Positions 10,984 through 22,254 of a stretch of DNA of 64,000 bases are shown piece by piece. Position 1 is the first letter of the stretch, and every line of letters begins with the position of its first letter. The stretch is from NCBI RefSeq assembly GCF_024868665.1, contig NC_079906.1, forward strand, positions 10,612,833 through 10,676,832. Direction: 5' to 3'. The position numbers and the translations under genes were made by a program. The notes under the pieces are model-generated. The model did not search any database, was not told where the DNA came from, and was given only the letters and a program-made list of their open reading frames with translations. Source of the stretch: Triplophysa rosa. Taxonomy: Eukaryota > Chordata > Actinopteri > Cypriniformes > Nemacheilidae.

Positions 10984-11905
10984 TTTGCATACAAATGAAC
11001 ATAGAGCACAAAAGTAAAAGCAAAAAAAAAGAAGAATTAGTTACCCTTTGTTAAACTGCCTTTAATACAAATCTATTGTCGATTATAAAATTCATTCTAT
11101 GATGAAACAAAAATATATAATGCAATATATTACATAATGAAAAGTGTCAAATATTTATGTATTATTTAATATATTATTTTAACTAATATACCACTCTATG
11201 TATTGATTTTATAAATTATTGATAGTTAATTTAGAGGAAAATATATTTTCTTTAAGAGTATTGTCAGTCTTTGCACCATGAAATTGAAGTGTTGATATAC
11301 TGTAAAATAAAAGTTATTCACTTTAAACGATGCTACCTGCATGCCAACTGCCAAGAGGTGTGCTTGACTGTGCAGACTAAACCAACGAGCCATTTAAAAG
11401 CATACGAGGCAGCACATTCTCACAGTAGTTTCTGACGTACACGGATCGGTTTGGGCAGCGCGCGCTTTAAGTCAAAAAGGTCCAGATCTTGCACCAGCGT
11501 TTGGTCACGGGGTCTAAATGACAGTGGGTGACAAATGCTTTGCCTAAACGACGGCGCATACTAGCGTAGAACGAGTCTGAAAATCTTGTTATGGTTTCGG
11601 GAATGCGGGTGTTTCCGTGAGCCGAGCTACTGATCGCGCGCAGACGCTGAATAGCATCATTAGCCAGCGCTGTTGCTTCTGTAGCCGGATTGATAAAATG
11701 CTGTACGTGATCAAAACGGCGAAAATGTCCAAAAGATGATGAGGGCGCAGCACATGACTGATACAGTTTCTTTCTATAGAATCGCGCAACTGATTAATAG
11801 ATGCCTAACTCGTCATTTGGATGTTGCATGCAAAACTGACTGTTCAAAAATCTGAGGGGCACGTGCCCCTTCTGTTTGAATGGGCATGACGCCTCTGATC
11901 TCTTT

Positions 11906-12995
11906 TGCCATGCCTTTAACACTCTTTTAATCTCAAGGTGTATGGTCACATTTTTCAAATTAACCGTATAGACAAAATTTTTATTATGTCAACATATACT
12001 TTTTTTCATTAAAAAATTATATATATATATATATACATTTTAAATGTATAACTCTTTTACTTAGGTAATCAGGCCAATAAAGTTTTATCTTATATTTATT
12101 ATCTGTAGAGTAACGCAAGAACCACTTTACGTTTGTTTTGATAATTACTGTGGCAGCAGATTGTCTTGTTCTATAATTATATGATAATCTATTTAAATTG
12201 TCCACATGCAGCGTACAATGCTAGAATTTATTTCAGACGTGTAAAGAGCCGTTCTCTGGCCAAAGCTGTCAGATCAACATCCAAAGTGCATTCACTATTT
12301 CACTATTTCACTTTCACTGCATGGCACTGGACCTCTCATGCTGCACAGAAATGTCTGTAGCTTAAGCTGTGTCCTTTTCCTCCATTCATAAGAAATAATA
12401 CACAGCTATTCGGATACTTGTAGGCAGTCTGAGCTGCGCTGGTCACCATGGAGATGCTCTAAAGCCGAACGTCCGCAGTTCTAAGGGAGCAATTACCTGA
12501 TGACATCAAAGCCCTTCAGCAGCACAATAGAAGCATGCAGGGCACACGGGCTTCAAACAAATTAGTGTGAAGATTCCCCTCATTTGCATGAAATTTCCAC
12601 TCGATGTCCAATGAGCAGAGCAGCATCAGGATGCAAATCAAGCGTTAAGAGTAAACAATATTTGATGTAGCGGAAAGTATCCTTGGGATGCGGAGAATGA
12701 AGGGAAATTTGCAAGATTTTCCTCATTAAGACATTCCAAGAAGGCTGACAGTGCAGTTCATTTGCGGATACTTAAAAGTCTTGGTAAGGGAACGCTCTGA
12801 TTTCAAATGGAGTTCACGCGCAAACTTAGCCTATTGCCTGTGACAAACAGTATTCTTTATTTCTTATTGCAACACTATAAATACTAATTATTTGGTAAAA
12901 CGATGACTATACAACAAAAATGTATAAATTGCTTTTTTGACAATGTGTGAACAGCTTGTAATATAACTCTAAAAAGAGATCTCCCACGACTTTAT
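11906..12995. other. Intergenic; candidate conserved non-coding block at 12440-12790
   Basis: A short (AT)n run at 12017-12036 is followed by AT-rich DNA. The 12440-12790 part has balanced composition and no repeat signature, and carries two octamer-type sites in opposite orientation: ATTTGCAT at 12582-12589 and ATGCAAAT at 12631-12638. This could be a POU-factor-binding regulatory element, but the sequence alone does not prove it. Confidence 0.3.
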
Positions 12996-13453
12996 GGGCC
13001 CTATCGTACACTCGGCGCAATGCGGTGAAAGGCGCAGCAATTGTTTTTGCTAGTTTCAGCCCGACGCAGTTCTCATTTTCCCGTCCTGCGCCGCGTTGGT
13101 TAAATAGCAAATGCATTTGCGCTCATTCTTGCTGGGCTGGTCTAAAAAAGAGGTGTTTTCAGGCGCATTGTTGGCGCGTTGCTATTTTGAGGAACTGAAA
13201 ATAGACTGCGCCATAGACCAACTCAAACCTGTCAATGGCGCAATTTCTTTTTATTTAAAGGGCGCGTTAGTAGAAAATGCGCCTCTGGGCGGGTCCACAA
13301 CGCGCTTTCACTTTACTTATTAGACAGAGGGAAGCGCAGCAGCACACAAACATGCCAAATAAAAAAAAAAGAAATGGATTACAATGTAAAAGATTATTAT
13401 TGTGTACATACAGAAATAGGTTGTCCTGTAGATGGTCTGCACGCGCGCTTTAA

Positions 13454-14122
13454 AGGAGCCATTCTTTTGCTGTTTTTGAAGCTTTGGCTATGTTTTTGGG
13501 GTGTTTAACAATGGATGTTCATGTTTCTAGTTTTAAAAACGCTTTATATTTCACATATTTCAAGTCTATTGTTCACCGCTGTCCCTCTTACAAAACGACT
13601 GGATTTCTTCCGGTCTATATCCCTCCTTCCGAAACGCTCTGATTGGTAAAGCTGACCAGGTCTGTCGTGATTGGTTCCCCGCTTTAGAGCGTGTGTCTGA
13701 AGATGTCCCACCCATACCTATCAGCGAGCTTACGTTTCTCAGGCTGTTGTGATTGGTCGGTCCCCCTCTCAGTGCACGTGTATTCATAAGCTTTGGCTTT
13801 TAGCAATAAACAGTAACAATGGCGTCAACTTCACTTCATCAGTTAAACACACGAGGATCGATCCAAGTGTAACGGAGGTCTGCTAGTGCATGTGCAAACG
13901 TCAATCTTTGTTAGAGATCGCGATTTGTTTCCTAATATAGCGAGGGAAATGACACCGGACGATTGGGTCAGACCGGTTATATTAATTAAAACTAATAACA
14001 GAAGCGTTAGTTTTGCCTTCTTATATTGGACCTAAGTTGCATAATAAAACAAGCAGATTGACCAGGAGACATTTGTAAGCAGATAGGACTTCAAGAACAT
14101 TTCATAGAAGTGTTTTAGAGGT

Positions 14123-14167
<45 letters not shown>

Positions 14168-14669
14168 CGCACACACACACACACTATCAGTGTGTTACAC
14201 AGAACAGCTTTCACAGCCGATGTTAAAGTCATGGAAGCTGTTATTTGACTGTTGGTTATCTTAGAATGTGTGTAGCTGAATTCTTATTACCAGCTGTAGG
14301 ACTGTGATGAAAGTGAAAGTAATTAATTGCACAAGCTCAGTCAAATGTTTACAATGTCTGATAACCGAACACTACTCCAGCGGCTCTTCCTCTTCTTTAT
14401 GGAAGGCCTCGCCCCTTTTTTGGCGTATTCCTTTGGGCGGATGTTTTTCAAAAATGCAGAATAGTGACATCATGTACCCAGGAAGTATAGGGCTGTAGTC
14501 CGATTCCAGTCGTTCTCTGTAGTCCTTGAAAAGCGAATTCTGTTAAAGACAATATCTCGCTTGGCATTGAACTTTGAGCTTTATCATTTTGAAGATATTG
14601 TTTATGCTCTAACAGCAACATTACACACTAACTAAAGTTTGAAAATTGGCATCACAGGGAATGGCCGCT
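13454..14669. mobile_element. TTAA-flanked non-autonomous element nested in the GGGCCCTA element
   Basis: Both ends abut TTAA (13450-13453 and 14670-14673). The inverted ends read AGGAGCCATTC on the left and AGCGGCCATTC on the right. It carries two CpG-containing stretches with repeated GTGATTGGTT/GATTGGT motifs (13640-13760) and a (CA)n microsatellite. No transposase is encoded. TTAA flanks are typical of piggyBac-type insertions, but the family is not proven. Confidence 0.5.
14129..14184. repeat. (CA)n microsatellite
   Basis: Dinucleotide CA run of about 56 bp with two GC interruptions. The cysteine-valine frame on the opposite strand is only this repeat translated. Confidence 0.95.
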
Positions 14670-14928
14670 TTAACCTCACGCACGCGAATCCGCCATGGCT
14701 CGAGCACAACTGGCTCTTAAAGGGAATGAGAGATGAGACTCTGGTTGGTTTACTGCACATTACAAAAAACACCCATTACTCATTAAGAGAATCGGGAAAA
14801 CCCGTTTAAACCATGCACGCTGACCGTTTTCCCGTCGGTAAACTAGCAAAAGTGGATTCGGACACGCCCCGAGTGCACCTCCGCCTTGCACTTTAGACCA
14901 TGCGCTTAGATCGTTAAAATAGGGCCCC

Positions 14929-16159
14929 ATAGGACAGTAAACAGAATAGCATAAAACACAATAGTTTTGAGTACTTTCCTAAAGCACATGTCAGCATATT
15001 TTTGATAAGCAATAAACAATTTTTACATGTTGCCTGTTGACAAGCTAAATTCCCAGCATAATAGAACGTTAAAAACGAACATGTCTCCCATCTTCTCTTT
15101 GTTAAAAAACACATAAAATAACACCTACATTAATATACATATTTACTTTCTCCATGCAGTGCCACGCAAAGCATGCTGGGAACTGAAAATCCCCTCCCTA
15201 GTTGCAGTAATTTGTTACAAATATATTAAATTAGTGCAGCGCTAAATCAAATAAACAGCATAATTAAAAGGATGGGTAATGTGATTTAAACATAACATCC
15301 ACAAGGTCATTTTCATTGATGTATAGTACATGTGAACAAAAAAAGTAGTCCCAATGCAAGTAGATTGAGTGAACCTATTTTCACGAAATTTGAATTGACT
15401 GAGCACAATGAGTTTGTTGAAAATGCAAACTTTTGAAATTGGGTTTTGAAGTGCAACGATGCCGTGGTGTAAACTGTGAAAACGCAAAACTGTGACATCA
15501 CCAACTACTGGCCTGGCATGCATAATATAGCTTTTTACTCTATTTCGATTTGACAAAATTGACATGTAAAAGCTTTTTGAAAATGCAAACAGAAAAACTT
15601 ACCTTTGTTGTCTTGTAAACAATCAAAAGTTACAAACAAGGTTGTGAGTTTGAGACCTACACACGTGTCACCTGAGATCATAACTCTGCTCTCATACATT
15701 TGTGTCCCAAAGCACTTATCACACTGTAACTCCTAGGGGACTTGTTCTAGCAATTAGTGAAGGCTACTAAAAGTCACTTGCAAATTGTCTTTGCAAACTG
15801 ATGCAAATTAATAATAAACTATGAATGACTTTAAAGTTCATTGTTATTTATTGCAATACAGCACTAATGATCTCGTCTTACCTTGTATGAGGTGAAAACT
15901 GCATTCAGGGTAATCTTCTGCACAAGTCACATTTCTGTGGTGCAATGTTCTGTACCGAGGCATACTGAGATGTTCTCTTAAAGGAAACCCTTCAATGAAC
16001 GTCGGGGATGTCAGGGAAAGGACTGAGAAAGCTTATTGATCTCAAACTCATTGCTTTTAATAAGATAGTTTGCATGCCTGTGAGTGTCATCATAGAGCGT
16101 TGGTGCTCCATTAGTTGTTTGACCAGCGAAAGGAACGGTTCCCAAAAGGAAAAAAATCT
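14929..16159. other. Intergenic, nothing recognised
   Basis: AT-rich DNA with short chance open frames (for example the 107-codon frame at 15242-15565 on the minus strand, which has no recognisable domain). No repeat ends seen. Confidence 0.4.
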
Positions 16160-16437
16160 GTATTTAGTGAAAGTGACTTATTTGTCAGGTATGGTGACCC
16201 ATACCCGAAATGTGACCTCTGCATTTAACCCATCCAGTGAGTAGTGAACACACGCACAGCAAGTCGTGAACACACGTACACCCGGAGCAGTGGGCAGCTA
16301 TCACTGCAGTGCCCGGGGAGAAAGTAAGGTGCTTACTTGCTCAAGGGCACCTCAGTTGTTACTCAGTCTTCTGAGAATCGAACCGGCAACCTTCTGGTCA
16401 CGAGTCCGACACTCTAACCATTAGGCCACGACTGCCT
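16160..16437 (-). repeat. tRNA-derived SINE
   Basis: On the minus strand it opens with a tRNA-like head: GGCAGTCGTGGCCTAATGGT (A-box region, about 16416-16436) and GGTTCGATTC (B box, about 16376-16387). A conserved central block follows, including GAGGTGCCCTTGAGCAAG (near 16335-16355) and GGGTTAAATGCAGAGGTCAC (about 16210-16230), then the tail. Typical teleost SINE; non-coding. Confidence 0.8.
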
Positions 16438-16576
16438 CAAACTTACTGGATAACTTGAAACTTCTTTACTTTTTTATCGATCTGTGGAACACACACAAAA
16501 AAAGAGATTTTGAAAAATCTCATGGTCATATGGTAATGCAAAGAACACTACTGTAGTCCATATGACTTATGCAATT

Positions 16577-16917
16577 GAAGGGACAGTTTACCCTAAAATA
16601 AAAATCACCATCATCAAATCTGTCGTCATTTACTCACCCTCGAGTTGTTCCAAATCTGTATGAATTTCTTTGTTCTGATAAACACAGAGAAAGATATTTA
16701 GAAGAATGCTTATAACCAAACAGTTCTTGACCTGTTTGCTTTCATACATTCTTCTACTATGGTAGTCAATGGTGGCCAAGAACTGTAGGTTACAAGCCTT
16801 CTTCAAAATGTCTCCTTTTGTGTTTATCAGAACAAAGAAATGAATATAGTTTTGGAACAACTTGAGGGTGATTAACTGATGACAGAATGTTTCTTTTTGG
16901 GTGAACTGTTCCTTTAA
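16577..16917. repeat. Angel-like palindromic MITE, copy 3
   Basis: Nearly full-length palindrome: GAAGGGACAGTTTACCC at the left, TTTACTCACCCTCGAGTTG, central TACTATGGTAGTCAATGG, and CTTGAGGGTGATTAACTGA with GTGAACTGTTCCTTTAAA at the right. The arms could pair over most of the element. Confidence 0.8.
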
Positions 16918-17165
16918 AGGGATATAACTCGCCCAAAAATAAAAATTTGGTCATCATTTATTTGCCCTTAAGTTGTTCCAAAACTGTATAAATGTCTTTG
17001 TTCTGATGAGCACAAAAGAAGACATATGGGAAACTAAACATTTCTGGGGCACCATTGACTACCATAGTACTTTTTTCCTACTATGGAGGTCAACAGTGCC
17101 CCAGAACTGTTTGGATACAAACATTCTTCTACATATCTTTTTTTTGTGTTCAGCATGATACAGAC
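16918..17165. repeat. Angel-like palindromic MITE, copy 4 (truncated)
   Basis: Directly abuts copy 3. Starts GGGATATAACTCGCCCAAAA, includes CCCTTAAGTTGTTCCAAAAC and a clear central palindrome (GGGGCACCATTGACTACC ... GGTCAACAGTGCCCC). The outer part of the right arm is missing. Confidence 0.7.
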
Positions 17166-17820
17166 TTAAATGCTTATTGCTCAAAGGCTCATATCATTAC
17201 CAATGCATATAAAGCAGAACCTCAACAAATGAAATAATAGTGAATTTTATTTTCTATACAATAGAACCATGTGGGTGTAAAACATTCTAAATAGCATTAT
17301 GCACACAAATTATAATATATCTTCAGAGATGATTTAATATATGGTATGATATTTTATTCATAACATTTATTTTTTATTTTCCATTAGTCACCATTACACA
17401 AACGATCTCATAGGTATTTCCTTGCATGAATGACTTACTGGACTCCAAACCATTTAATCACACTGTAAATCACACAACTTACAGTAAACCGATTTAAAAC
17501 AGACAATGCTTGCCTCCAATTATGCTATGATTATTTCTATTATTTTAGATCGATGTACCATGTGAAAACCACTAGAGGAGGCCATTAAAAGACAGGCTTT
17601 CTCATTTCAGCTGTGATGGGTGCAACTCTATTCAGAGTGTATTGCACAGGACACAACCACTTCATCACTGAACCTAACTCATTTTCAGAATGAGCGTACT
17701 TGTTTCCAGGAGAGCTCTTACATACACTCAATATTGTGCTGTCATTATGGGTGGAATTAAAGGTAAAGAGTGTCATTTTATGTTTTCCCAGTTTACTAGC
17801 AAAAATGACGAGCATGGTTG
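17166..17820. other. Intergenic, nothing recognised
   Basis: AT-rich DNA with no coding or repeat signal that I can identify, ending at the next hAT duplication. Confidence 0.4.
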
Positions 17821-17828
17821 CTCTGTGG

Positions 17829-18296
17829 CAGTGTTGGGTAAGTTACTCTGAAAAAGTAATTAATTACTAGTTACTAATTACATATTCGATAATGTAATTA
17901 GATTACTGTACAAATTACTCTCTCCAAAAAGTATTTAATTACTTATTACTAATTACTTTCTATATTCTACATCAACCTTGATGAGTTAAGTGATTCAAGG
18001 ATAGACATGAAACGCATGAAAATAAATAATATAAAACTACATAAAGTAGTATTATTAATTACAAATGTGAGAATTATACATTAAAGCACGGATTTTAAAG
18101 TTAGACTTTGAATTTTGATGTCAATTCCACTATTGCACACACATATATTACACAAAGTATTTAGTTTAATTACATCAGAAGTAACTGTAATTAAATTACA
18201 GAAAACATAAGAGTAATCCCTTACTTTACTTTTTCAAGGGAAAAGTAATTAAATTACAGTAACTAATTACTTAGTAACTAGTTACACCCAACACTG
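17829..18296. repeat. hAT-type palindromic MITE (468 bp)
   Basis: Exact 8-bp duplication CTCTGTGG at 17821-17828 and 18297-18304. Inverted ends CAGTGTTGGGTAAGTTAC and CAGTGTTGGGTGTAACTAG. Inside are many copies of the motif TAATTAC/GTAATTA on both arms, which makes the transcript or single strand highly self-complementary. Non-coding; mobilised, if at all, by a hAT transposase in trans. Confidence 0.85.
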
Positions 18297-18304
18297 CTCT
18301 GTGG

Positions 18305-18679
18305 TGCTTTCAAAACATTGCCCTGTGAGCAATCTGACATGTCACAGTATGACCAAAATAACTGTCCGTTTGGGATTGGAGTGTGTGCCTGTTTGACTTA
18401 AATGTTTGGGAAACATTTCATGTTTGGAAATTTCATTTGATTCGGTTAGAGGTGCAAAAATGAAACACTTCACCTTTAATAGACAAGATCATACTTGAAT
18501 GTAATGGGCAAACAGTCAATGGTGTAGGAACAATGTTGGGGACGCATTAAAAATCATGAGACATATACTCATAATATAGATTACTTACGTGACATGACAT
18601 TCACCCCATAATCCTTGCATAAAGACAGATAAATGAGTGCTATCAATAGACCTTAGACTATTAAAAAAAAGATAGAAAT
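18305..18679. other. Intergenic, nothing recognised
   Basis: Short unique-looking AT-rich interval between two repeats. Confidence 0.4.
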
Positions 18680-18925
18680 ACTGGTAATCCAACTTGATCT
18701 CATGAGAATTCTGGAGACTATTTAACAAGGTGGCTAATTTGTATAAATTTGTGTGATGTGAATCGTACAAAATCATACGATTATTAGAAAAATGCAATAC
18801 TGAAGCCCCTCTCCTATACCCACCGCTAAACCTAACGCCACTGGCACGAAAGCAAATCGTACTAATATTTATGCATAATATCGCACAAATCTTGCAAAAT
18901 GTTTACAAATTTCCAGTGAGGAAGG
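18680..18925. repeat. Dispersed MITE-like repeat
   Basis: Contains the self-complementary block GTGTGATGTGAATCGTACAA followed by CAAAATCATACGATTATTAG, then CCCACCGCTAAACCTAACGC and CGAAAGCAAATCGTACTAAT. I recognise the combination as a common fish repeat type. Boundaries are approximate. Confidence 0.4.
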
Positions 18926-19498
18926 TTTTAGGAAGGCCCCTCAGTTACACACTAATGTTTGCTATTCGCCCCCAGTAACAATCGCTAAAGATACGCTTGA
19001 GCTTCATACGTCTCCAGTTCAAAGCAAACCCTCAACGCAGTGGCTCATTTCCCTTCGTTTTTGTTCTCATTAGACTTTTGTCCTGCCATTTTCTGTTTGA
19101 AGCTGCGGAGTAGTTTCACCACCCAGTCAATCCCATGATCCCATCATTACAGGATCCAACCCGTATACGTCGAATCCCTTCCCTGCTCCGCTCAGAGTCA
19201 CTGGGCCTTGTGTCTGTGCTCTTTGTAGTCTATCCTTTTAAGAGGTATGAGTCCCCCATGCGAGTTCTTCTTCCTGAAGTTCAAAAAGAATGGAGCCTTA
19301 TGGGTGCAGACAGTGAGGAACTCGGTGTAAAGAGAAATCTCGAGGAGGGCAAGAAAGAGAAAAGAGAGTAAGGAAGTGTAGGAGTACATGAAGAACCAAA
19401 CTCATATGAGGGGGAAAATCCTTTATGTAAATGCGAATCTTCGAGAGATATTGACATTTCACTGTGTAGAGAATAAATGTTAGTTTAAATGAGTTAAA
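18926..19498. other. Intergenic, nothing recognised
   Basis: Composition is slightly more balanced than the surroundings and no repeat was identified. The 78-codon frame at 19135-19371 has no recognisable domain. Confidence 0.35.
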
Positions 19499-19638
19499 GC
19501 ACAGTAAAATCGCCAGTGTTAAAAAAGGTCAAATTAACACACACAGTGTATATATAATCCACACTCTCAAAGTGTGGATTATATAAACACTGTGAGTGTT
19601 AATTTGAATTTTTTAACACTGGCGATTTTGATGTGTAG
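19499..19638. repeat. Small foldback MITE, near-perfect hairpin
   Basis: The left arm (AAAATCGCCAGTGTTAAAAA ... TATATAATCCACACT) and the right arm (AGTGTGGATTATATA ... TTTTTTAACACTGGCGATTT) are reverse complements with a loop of only a few bases near 19567. Total length is about 140 bp. Confidence 0.85.
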
Positions 19639-19689
19639 TGAAGTTTTAGTCTTTTATTGTTCTTTTTTACAGAATAGTTTGCTCAACAA

Positions 19690-19910
19690 TGTCAATGCCC
19701 TTATGTCATTTCAGACATGTATGACTTTCTTTTTTCTACAGAACACAAAAGAAGATATTTTGAAGAACATTAGTAACCAAACATTGGTCCCCATTGACTT
19801 CCACTGTATGGAAAAAAACACCACTGAGACATCTCTCAAAATATCTTATTTTGTGTTTCACCGAAGAAAGAGTCATATACAGGTTCTGAATGACATGGGG
19901 ATTCATATAT
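19690..19910. repeat. Angel-like palindromic MITE, copy 5 (partial)
   Basis: Contains CATTTCAGACATGTATGACT, ACAAAAGAAGATATTTTGAA, GTAACCAAACATTGGTCCCC, CATTGACTTCCACTGTATGG and the returning arm TCTTATTTTGTGTTTCACCG. Both outer ends are lost. Confidence 0.7.
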
Positions 19911-19939
19911 TTCCACACATTCCTAAACCTTTCAGGTAA

Positions 19940-20498
19940 ATTTTACACATTAAGTCTGTTAACATAATTATTTTAAATGGAAAAATAATGTGCAATTACA
20001 GGCATTAATTGTTTACATTTAAGTATTTGTTTTCATTGGTATTACTTAGTTCTTATGTAATTACACTCTATCATGAGCACTTAATGTAAAGCATGACCAC
20101 ATTTAATGAAGAAAGAAGGAATGGTGGGAGGACAATGTGGGTGTGAGAAAGAAAGAATAAAGAACGCAGTACTTCACCCTGCGCTGAAAGAGCACTGCAT
20201 AGATCACTTTCGAAATCCGTGAAAATTGGACCAGAAAAGAATAAAATGGGCATTAAAAAGAGCAAAGAATCCAAGCACTCAGAGACTTTGAAAAAACACA
20301 CAATGAAAGGCTTCGCAGTCAATCATTTAATGAAATAACATCCTTCAGCAGCAAGAACATTTAGCTTCCCTTGAGGTATTTTAGAGCTGTAATTACTGCT
20401 TTAATGGTACAGACATCATTTGAATTGAAGTCTGTCTTTAAAGGCACAAAATAAATAGTGGATGTTTAATATGTAGCTATACAATTTTATACAGTATA
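19940..20498. other. Intergenic, nothing recognised
   Basis: AT-rich sequence with no recognised repeat, ending at a TA next to the Tc1 end. Confidence 0.4.
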
Positions 20499-21107
20499 CA
20501 GGTGCTGGTCATATAATTAGAATATCATCAAAAAGTTGATTTATTTCACTAATTCCATTAAAAAATGGAAACTTGTATATTATATTCATTCATTACACAC
20601 AGACTGATATATTTCAAATGTTTATTTCTTTTAATTTGATGATTATAACTGACAACTAATGAAAACCCCAAATTCAGTATCTCAGAAAATTAGAATATTA
20701 CTTAAGACCAATACAAAGAAAGGATTTTTAGAAATCTTGGCCAACTGAAAAGTATGAAGATGAAAAGTATGAGCATGTACAGCACTCAATACTTAGTTGG
20801 GGCTCCTTTTGCCTGAATTACTGCAGCAATGCGGCGTGGCATGGAGTGGATCAGTCTGTGGCACTGCTCAGGTGTTATGAGAGGCCAGGTTGCTCTGATA
20901 GTGGCCTTCAGCTCTTCTGCATTGTTGGGTCTGGCATATCGCATCTTCCTCTTCACAATACCCCATAGATTTTCTATGGGGTTAAGGTCAGGCGAGTTTG
21001 CTGGCCAATTAAGAACAGGGATACCATGGTCCTTAAACCAGGTACTGGTAGCTTTGCACCTGTGCAGGTGCCAAGTCCTGTTGGAAAATGAAATCTGCAT
21101 CTCCATA
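20499..21107 (-). pseudogene. Tc1-like transposon, 3' half with transposase remnant
   Basis: The outer end starts CAGGTGCTGGTCATATAATT directly after TA. The minus-strand frame 21057-20786 matches the C-terminal third of a Tc1 transposase: ATSTWFKDHGIPVLNWPANS, PDLNPIENLWGIVKRK (the third catalytic acid, Glu) and a terminal PTKY. Just upstream the frame is shifted, so the segment that should contain the second catalytic Asp reads as nonsense (FSNRTWHLHRC). The element stops abruptly at about 21107, where a foldback repeat begins, and lacks the N-terminal half and the other inverted repeat. Confidence 0.85.
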
Positions 21108-21335
21108 AATTTGTTGTTTTTTGTTGTTTCAACTTAAAAAAATAAGTTACCTTGTTGCCTTAAAATTTTAAGTTAGTTCAACTTAAAAATATTAGTCAAC
21201 ACAATGAGTTTGCAACAAATTCATTAAGTGAACTAATATTTTTAAGTTGAACTAACTTAAAATTTTAAGGCAACAAGGTAACTTATTTTTTTAAGTTGAA
21301 ACAACAAAAAACAACAAATCATTTTTTACAGTGTA
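21108..21335. repeat. Foldback MITE separating two Tc1 fragments
   Basis: Near-perfect inverted repeat: the left arm (about 21108-21200) and the right arm (about 21225-21335) share GTTGTTTCAACTTAAAAAAA, TAAGTTACCTTGTTGCCTTA and AAAATTTTAAGTTAGTTCAA in opposite orientation around a loop of about 25 bp. The right outer end is TTTTTTACAGTGTA. The matching TACACTGTA is missing on the left, where the Tc1 fragment joins. Confidence 0.85.
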
Positions 21336-22254
21336 GGCTATAAGAAGATTGCCAAGACCCTGAAACTGAGCTGCAGCACGGTGGCCAAGACCATACAGCG
21401 GTTTAACAGGACAGGTTCCACTCAGAACAGGCCTCGCCATGGTCGACCAAAGAAGTTGAGTGCCCGTGCTCAGCGTCATATCCAGAGGTTGTCTTTGGGA
21501 AATAGACGTATGAGTGCTGCCAGCATTGCTGCAGAGGTTGAAGGAGTGGGGGGTCAGCCTGTCAGTGCTCAGACTATATGCCGCACACTGCATCATATTG
21601 GTCTGCATGGCTGTCGTCCCAGAAGGAAGCCTCTTCTAAAGATGATGCACAAGAAAACCCGCAAACAGTTTGCTGAAGACAAGCAGACTAAGGACATGGA
21701 TTACTGGAACTATGCCATGTGGTCTGATGAGACCGAGATAAACTTATTTGGTTCAGATGGTGTCAAGCGTGTGCGGTGGCAACCAGGTGAGGAGTACAAC
21801 GACAAGCGTGTCTTGCCTACAGTCAAGCATGGTGGTGGGAGTGTCATGGTCTGGGGCTGCATGAGTGCTGCCGACACTGGGGAGCTACAGTTCATTGAGG
21901 GAACCATGAATGCCAACATATACTGTGAGATACTGAAGCAGAGCATGATCCCTCCCTTCGGAGACTGGGCCGCAGGGCAGTATTCCAATGTGATAACGAC
22001 CCCAAAAGAAGCTGAGTGTAAAGGTGATGGACTGGCCAAGCATGTCTCCAGACCTAAACCCTATTGAGCATCTGTGGGGCATCCTCAAATGGAAGATGGA
22101 GGAGCGCAAGGTCTCTAACATCCACCAGCTCTGTGATGTCATCATGGAGGAGTGGAAGAGGACTTCAGTGGCAACCTGTGAAGCTCTGGTGAACTCCATA
22201 CCCAAGAGGGTTAAGGCGGTTCTTGAAAATAATGGTGGCCACACAAAATATTGA
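21336..22254 (+). pseudogene. Tc1-like transposase, frameshifted and internally deleted
   Basis: Encodes a DDE transposase of the Tc1 group that is broken. The frame is open from YKKIAKTLKLSCSTVAK (second half of the first helix-turn-helix) through GRPKKLSARAQRHIQRL, the first catalytic Asp in MWSDETEINLFG and GGGSVMVWGCMS, up to SMIPP near 21955. The frame then shifts. The second Asp is visible only in another frame as FQCDNDPK, where Cys replaces the usual His, and the DNA after it is deleted. The original frame resumes at 22024 with MDWPSMSPDLNPIEHLWG (third acid, Glu) and ends NNGGHTKY at 22254. About 25 N-terminal residues are missing, lost at the junction with the foldback. It cannot make an active enzyme. 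Confidence 0.9.

Larger units (their letters stand above)
9457..11897. mobile_element. hAT-like element interrupted by a LINE copy
   Basis: Left end CAGGGGCGTCATGC and right end (reverse complement) CAGAGGCGTCATGC form terminal inverted repeats. Flanks GTCTCTTT (9449-9456) and ATCTCTTT (11898-11905) match at 7 of 8 bases, the expected 8-bp hAT duplication. About 1.3 kb of the interior (9690-10983) is a LINE 3' fragment, so the original element was about 1.15 kb and non-autonomous. The remaining right arm (11400-11890) is GC-richer and contains the GGGGCACGTGCCCC palindrome. No transposase frame was found. Confidence 0.75.
12996..14928. mobile_element. Non-autonomous DNA transposon with GGGCCCTA ends, containing a nested element
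   Basis: Left end GGGCCCTATCGTACACTCG and right end (reverse complement) GGGGCCCTATTTTAACGATC form imperfect inverted repeats. The subterminal DNA on both sides is rich in GCGC motifs (GGCGCAATGCG, CATGCGC). I recognise this as a widespread teleost repeat type but cannot name the family. The interior from 13454 to 14669 is a different, later insertion. No clean target duplication was identified. Confidence 0.6.

Noticed and set aside
14032..14232. Cys-Val repeat peptide frame
   Set aside because: Translation of a (CA)n microsatellite.
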